Assembly (NCBI RefSeq): GCF_001548395.1
Contig: NZ_AP017367.1
Span: forward strand, 4,439,001-4,503,000
From: Leptolyngbya sp. O-77
GTDB lineage: Bacteria; Cyanobacteriota; Cyanobacteriia; Elainellales; Elainellaceae
Length of the DNA stretch: 64,000 nt
Reading direction: 5' to 3'
The position numbers were made by a program, and so were the translations under genes. Each line of letters begins with the position of its first letter. Position 1 is the stretch's first letter. Under the pieces are notes generated by a model. That model made no database searches. It was not told the DNA's origin and saw nothing but the letters and a program-made list of their open reading frames with translations. This document shows, one piece after another, positions 60,511 through 64,000 of this stretch.

Positions 60511-61842
60511 TGTCAATTTTTTTGTGTAAGGCTTAGAACTGAGGAAAGCGATCGGGGAACTCAATGGCAAAACGCATGAGTGCTGCTTTCCAATCGCGGA
60601 TCGGCATCGTCCACTTTTTGGCAATATTGTTAAGCGCCAAGTAGAGCAGCTTGTAGACCGATTCCTCATTGGGGAAGCATCCCTTTGTCTTGAGCACCTT
60701 ACGCAACGAGCGATTGAGCGACTCGATTGCATTGGTGGTGTAAATCACTTTGCGAATGTCTGGTGGATAGTCAAAGAGGGGATGATGTTGTTCCAGTGAC
60801 GCAACCAGATCTGGGAAATCGTGGGATAGAGCCTGTCCCACTTATCAGCGAAGTTTTCTAGTGCGGTCTCAGCCTCCTCTACCGTGGCCGCTTGATAAAT
60901 CGGCTTGAGGTCGGCAATGACTTCGGCTTGGCTGCCCCAGGGCACATAGCGCAAAGAGTTGCGAATCAGATGCACGATACACAACTGCACTCGTGTTTTG
61001 GGAAAGACCGCTGCAATCGCATCGGGGAAGCCTTTGAGTCCATCTACACAGGCGATGAAAATGTCTTCTACGCCGCGATTCTTGAGGTCGGTCAGCACTT
61101 TGAGCCAAAACTTTGCCCCTTCATTGGCAGACATCCATAGCCCTAGGACTTCCTTAATCCCGTCAAGCGTTACACCTAAGACAACGTAAACGGCATGATT
61201 GCTCACCCGCCCGTCTTCTCGCACATGAACGTGAATGGCATCGAGGTAAACAATCGGATACAGCTTAGCCAGCGGGCGGTTCTGCCACTGACGCACCTCG
61301 TCACTGACCGCATCGGTGACTTGGCTAATCAACGTGGGAGAAACCTCCACCCCATAGAGTTCCTCCAGTTGCGCTTGAATATCTCGAGTGCTCAAGCCTC
61401 GGGCATACATTGCCATGATTTTGTCATCCAGCCCACTCAAGCGTCGCTCTCCTTTGGGCACCAAAATCGGCTCAAAGGTGCTGTTACGGTCGCGGGGAAT
61501 CGAGAGTGCCAATTCTCCACAGTCTGCTTTGACGGTTTTAGAGGAGTACCCGTTACGACTATTGCGACGCTTGCTGGAACTGGTTTCTTCAGGAGGCGGA
61601 GCTTGGACTTCGGTTTCCAGGTGATGGCTCAATTCTGCTTGCAGTGCTCGTTCCACCAGTCGTTTGGTCAGTTGTTTGAGCAGTCCTTGTTCTCCCAGGA
61701 TTTGCTCGGGGGTGGAGTAATCGGCAAGCAGCTCATCCAGCAGGTGGTCTACTTTATCTTGGGGGCGACGACGGCGAGGCATGGGCGGTCTCCTGATGTT
61801 TGAACTAATTTTGACCGCTTACACAAAATAATTTACAGTCTC
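60506..61842 (-). mobile_element. IS256-family insertion sequence
   Basis: Terminal inverted repeats match at 18 of 20 inner positions: left TGTCAATTTTTTTGTGTAAG (60511-60530) and right, read inward, TGTAAATTATTTTGTGTAAG (61837-61818). A further GAGA outside them may extend the element to 60506-61842. It encloses one transposase gene. No clean 8-9-bp target duplication is visible because the left flank is repetitive. It has inserted at the edge of the 14-bp minisatellite. Confidence 0.85.
60533..61782 (-). pseudogene. IS256-family transposase with one frameshift
   Basis: The N-terminal part is read from ATG 61782 (DHLLDELLADYSTPEQILG, AMYARGLSTRDIQAQLEELY, IVYLDAIHVHVREDGRVSNH with a DDE Asp, VLGLWMSANEGAKFWLKVLT, FIACVDGLKGFPDAIAAVF with the second Asp). 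It continues in another frame to 60533 (YPPDIRKVIYTTNAIESLNR with the catalytic Glu). Restoring one C to CCCC (60778-60781 on the plus strand as GGGG) joins RHWNNIIP to LFDYPPDIR. The full DDE triad would be present once repaired. This could be a dead copy or a homopolymer error. Confidence 0.9.
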
Positions 61843-61932
61843 ACGAAAAACGGAACTTCACGGGAAAAACGAAAAACAGAACTTCTTCTCTCTTGGGAGC
61901 GATCAGAACTTTGTGTGTCCCAGGTCTGGAAA

Positions 61933-63966
61933 CTAGAAATCAAGGGATTCAGCCCTGTCATCCGCGTTTTTCTGACCACTCCCTTTTTCATTCTTCGTTC
62001 TTCGTTCTTCGTTTTTTCTATCTCTCACCCCGGCACTCCCAATCCCCTCCTCCCATATCCTCACCACCTCGTCGGCCCCGCCGCTGACGAGGCTTTTTCC
62101 GTCTGGGCTAAAGACAAGAGCGGCGATCGCCCAGGCTCCGCGCAAGGCAGTAGGTCGATGGGCGACGGTCAGTCCAATTTCGGGATGGTGGGTGAGCGGC
62201 CAGAGCTTGATCGTGTTGTCGTCACTGCCGCTGGCCAGGAGGGTTCCCTGAGGGCTGAGGGCAAGGGTGGTGATGGTGTCTTTGTGGGCGACAATGGGAC
62301 GCATCTGGGCCATGCGGTTGAGATCCCAAAATCGCAGCGTCTTGTCGGCTCCGGCGCTGATCAGGCTTTGCCAGTCGGGGGTGATGGCCAGCGAGGTGAT
62401 GCGGTCGGTGTGGGCCCGCAGCGTGCCAATCAGCCCGTCGGTTCGCAGGTTCCACAGGCGAATCGTTTTGTCGTAGCTGGCGCTGATTAGCGTGTGCCCG
62501 TCGGGGCTGAGCAGCAGGGCGCTAATGCGATCGCGGTGTTTGCCCAAGCTGGCGATTTGCTCGCCCGTTTCCAGACTCCACAGGTTGATCCGCCCGTCGC
62601 CGCCACCCGTGGCGAATATTGGCGCGTGCTGGCTAAGGGCGATCGCCGACACCAGCCAGTCGTGTCCGTCAATCGTCCGCATCAGCTTTTGCGTGGCCAT
62701 GTCCCACTGCTTGATCGTGCCGTCATCGCTGGCGCTGAGCAGTTCGATGCTGTCGGGGGTAAAGGTGAGGGCACTGAGGCGATCGCCATGCCCATTGCCA
62801 AACAAGCCACCATTGCCCAGTGTATGCAGCAGGTCGCCCGTCTCCAGGCTCCACAGCCGGATGGTTTTATCGGTGCTGCCGCTGGCAATCCACAGACCGT
62901 CGGGGCTGGTGGCGAGGGTGGTGATGGGGCCAGTGTGGGCAGAGAGGGTGCGGATACAATGCCATTGGGAGAGCAGAGGCGAGGGAGAGGAGGAAAGAGA
63001 CTGACGAGATGCTGATTGACGGAGACCGGGGGCGACGGGTTGACGAGGGGCAAGGACAGGAAATTTTGGGAGGGGACAGCCGAGGTCTTTGAGGACGGCG
63101 GCGGCGGTTTTGTAACGGCTACTGACGGGGCGCTGGAGTAGCTTATTCAGGACGCGAGTGAGGCGATCGCCAATCGGCTCTGGCAAATACTGCCGCCACA
63201 CCCAGGTATCCTGCATGGGCGAATACAGGTCAAAGGGGTGCATCCCGGTTAGCAAGTGAATGCAGGTCACGCCCAGGCTATAAAGGTCGCTGGCAAATTC
63301 GGCCCGCCCCATCACCTGCTCTGGTGCAGCATAGCCCGCACTGCCGATCATGGTCCCCGTTTTCCCCAGCGCCGTCTGCGTGGCATATTTCGACGCGCCA
63401 AAATCCACCAGCACCAGCAGTCCGTCGCCCTGTCGCTGAATGATATTTTCGGGTTTCAAATCTCGGTGGATCACGCGCTGGCTATGGATAAAGGCCAGCA
63501 CGGGCAGCAGGCTTTTAAGCAAATCCAAAATCTGCCCTTCGTGAAACACCTTCTGCTCGTGCAGCAACGCCTCCAGGTTTTTCCCCGGAATGTACTCCTG
63601 CACCAGATATTGCCCGTCTTCATCTTCCAGATGGGCCAGCAGCCGGGGAATTTGGGGATGCTGCCCCAGCAATCGCAGCCGCTCCGCCTCTTGCCGGAAT
63701 AGCTCGGCCGCTCGGCGCGAGTTGCCCCGCTGGAGGGGGAAGAATTGCTTGATGACGCAGTAGCGAGGCAGGTGGGGGGAGGAGGAGCGCTGAGCAGGAG
63801 GCTTACGCTCGTCGATGGCTAAGAAGGTACGCCCAAAGCCGCCCTGCCCCAGCAGCTTGACCGCCCGAAAGCGATCGCCCAACAGCAGACCTGCCCCGCA
63901 GTGCTGGCACGTCTCTCCGGCTCCGGGATCTTGCGGCTGCGGACAGGCGAGATTCAGGCAATGCAT
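61933..63966 (-). CDS. Serine/threonine protein kinase with C-terminal WD40 propeller
   Basis: In the 677-residue protein, residues 1-25 carry a CxxC...CxxC zinc-ribbon-like start (NLACPQPQDPGAGETCQHCG). Residues about 30-290 are a Hanks-type kinase: LLGQGGFGRTFLAID (P-loop), CVIKQF (Lys), VIHRDLKPENII (catalytic loop), VLVDFGASKYA (DFG) and GYAAPEQVMG. Residues about 335-640 hold seven WD40 repeats (ISALLLSPDGHTLISASYDK). The last about 30 residues (DRKNEERRTKNEKG and on) are translated from a GAACGAAG simple repeat and are unlikely to be ancestral. It probably phosphorylates an unknown partner docked on the propeller (inference). Confidence 0.94.
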   Translation of the reverse strand: MHCLNLACPQPQDPGAGETCQHCGAGLLLGDRFRAVKLLGQGGFGRTFLAIDERKPPAQRSSSPHLPRYCVIKQFFPLQRGNSRRAAELFRQEAERLRLLGQHPQIPRLLAHLEDEDGQYLVQEYIPGKNLEALLHEQKVFHEGQILDLLKSLLPVLAFIHSQRVIHRDLKPENIIQRQGDGLLVLVDFGASKYATQTALGKTGTMIGSAGYAAPEQVMGRAEFASDLYSLGVTCIHLLTGMHPFDLYSPMQDTWVWRQYLPEPIGDRLTRVLNKLLQRPVSSRYKTAAAVLKDLGCPLPKFPVLAPRQPVAPGLRQSASRQSLSSSPSPLLSQWHCIRTLSAHTGPITTLATSPDGLWIASGSTDKTIRLWSLETGDLLHTLGNGGLFGNGHGDRLSALTFTPDSIELLSASDDGTIKQWDMATQKLMRTIDGHDWLVSAIALSQHAPIFATGGGDGRINLWSLETGEQIASLGKHRDRISALLLSPDGHTLISASYDKTIRLWNLRTDGLIGTLRAHTDRITSLAITPDWQSLISAGADKTLRFWDLNRMAQMRPIVAHKDTITTLALSPQGTLLASGSDDNTIKLWPLTHHPEIGLTVAHRPTALRGAWAIAALVFSPDGKSLVSGGADEVVRIWEEGIGSAGVRDRKNEERRTKNEKGSGQKNADDRAESLDF

Positions 63967-64000
63967 TCGATTTAGACGATAGGGTCAAAGCGCGATCAAG

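Noticed and set aside
60128..60530. Long open frames on both strands rich in Arg/Glu or Ser/Leu
   Set aside because: They are produced by the 14-bp minisatellite, lack independent start signals and overlap the end of the subtilase gene.

Overview
The window reads as a chromosomal segment of a cyanobacterium. The palindrome GCGATCGC (HIP1, usually GGCGATCGCC) recurs throughout. NdhO (NDH-1 subunit O), the chloroplast/cyanobacterial ribosomal protein PSRP-3/Ycf65, a cyanobacterial-type phosphoketolase, several Uma2 (DUF820) proteins and a WD40 Ser/Thr kinase all fit this. The base composition is GC-rich. The species cannot be fixed from sequence alone; a Leptolyngbya-like filamentous lineage is only a guess.

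Layout. 1-2.1 kb: a truncated coiled-coil M23 peptidase, a LysE exporter and an Lrp/AsnC regulator. 2.1-16.2 kb: mostly housekeeping and small accessory genes: M48 peptidase running into tRNA-Leu, a tandem Uma2 pair, Dus, GltX, an MNT-HEPN pair, tRNA-Asp, a TM0106-type nuclease, a sulfotransferase, membrane proteins and PSRP-3. 16.2-25.6 kb: a HAD hydrolase, then a minus-strand accessory cluster of six proteins plus a likely 36-residue peptide. Three of the six carry alternating acidic/aromatic (E-Y/E-F/E-W) stretches; one has a HEVAH zinc-protease motif and one a zinc phospholipase C/S1-P1 nuclease-like HxxxD motif. A LuxR-type regulator is divergent from it. 25.6-47.6 kb: mdh, ndhO, a tandem array of ten 77-bp palindrome-rich units, a frameshifted FdhF/YdeP oxidoreductase, a TPR-CHAT protein, a TerB/Mo-nitrogenase-C-like protein, purM, a mannose-1-phosphate guanylyltransferase-like protein, purB, a lower-GC island with a membrane-anchored PD-(D/E)XK nuclease, phosphoketolase, a third Uma2, a SIMPL protein, a repeat-containing exported protein and a YoaK protein. 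47.6-64 kb: a PAS/GAF histidine kinase, the sigma-54 module, a methyltransferase, a frameshifted subtilase, a 14-bp minisatellite, an IS256-type element and a WD40 kinase.

The main discovery is at 50.9-56.7 kb. Three overlapping genes encode a membrane histidine kinase, an NtrC-class response regulator with an intact GAFTGA loop, and sigma-54 (RpoN) itself with an RpoN box. Immediately downstream two genes for exported proteins diverge, and each is preceded by a near-perfect -24/-12 promoter (TGGCACG-N4-TTGCA on the minus strand, TGGCATG-N4-TTGCA on the plus strand). A perfect 9-bp inverted repeat lies between the promoters. Cyanobacteria are generally described as having only sigma-70-family factors, so this looks like a self-contained, probably acquired sigma-54 signalling cassette with its own cell-envelope targets.

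Four reading-frame breaks (two in the FdhF/YdeP gene, one in the subtilase, one in the IS256 transposase) are each explained by loss of one base, three of them from a G or C run and one from a TT pair. Sequencing or assembly error is therefore a real alternative to pseudogenisation. At least nine different tandem or simple repeats occur, three of them with a 14-bp period.
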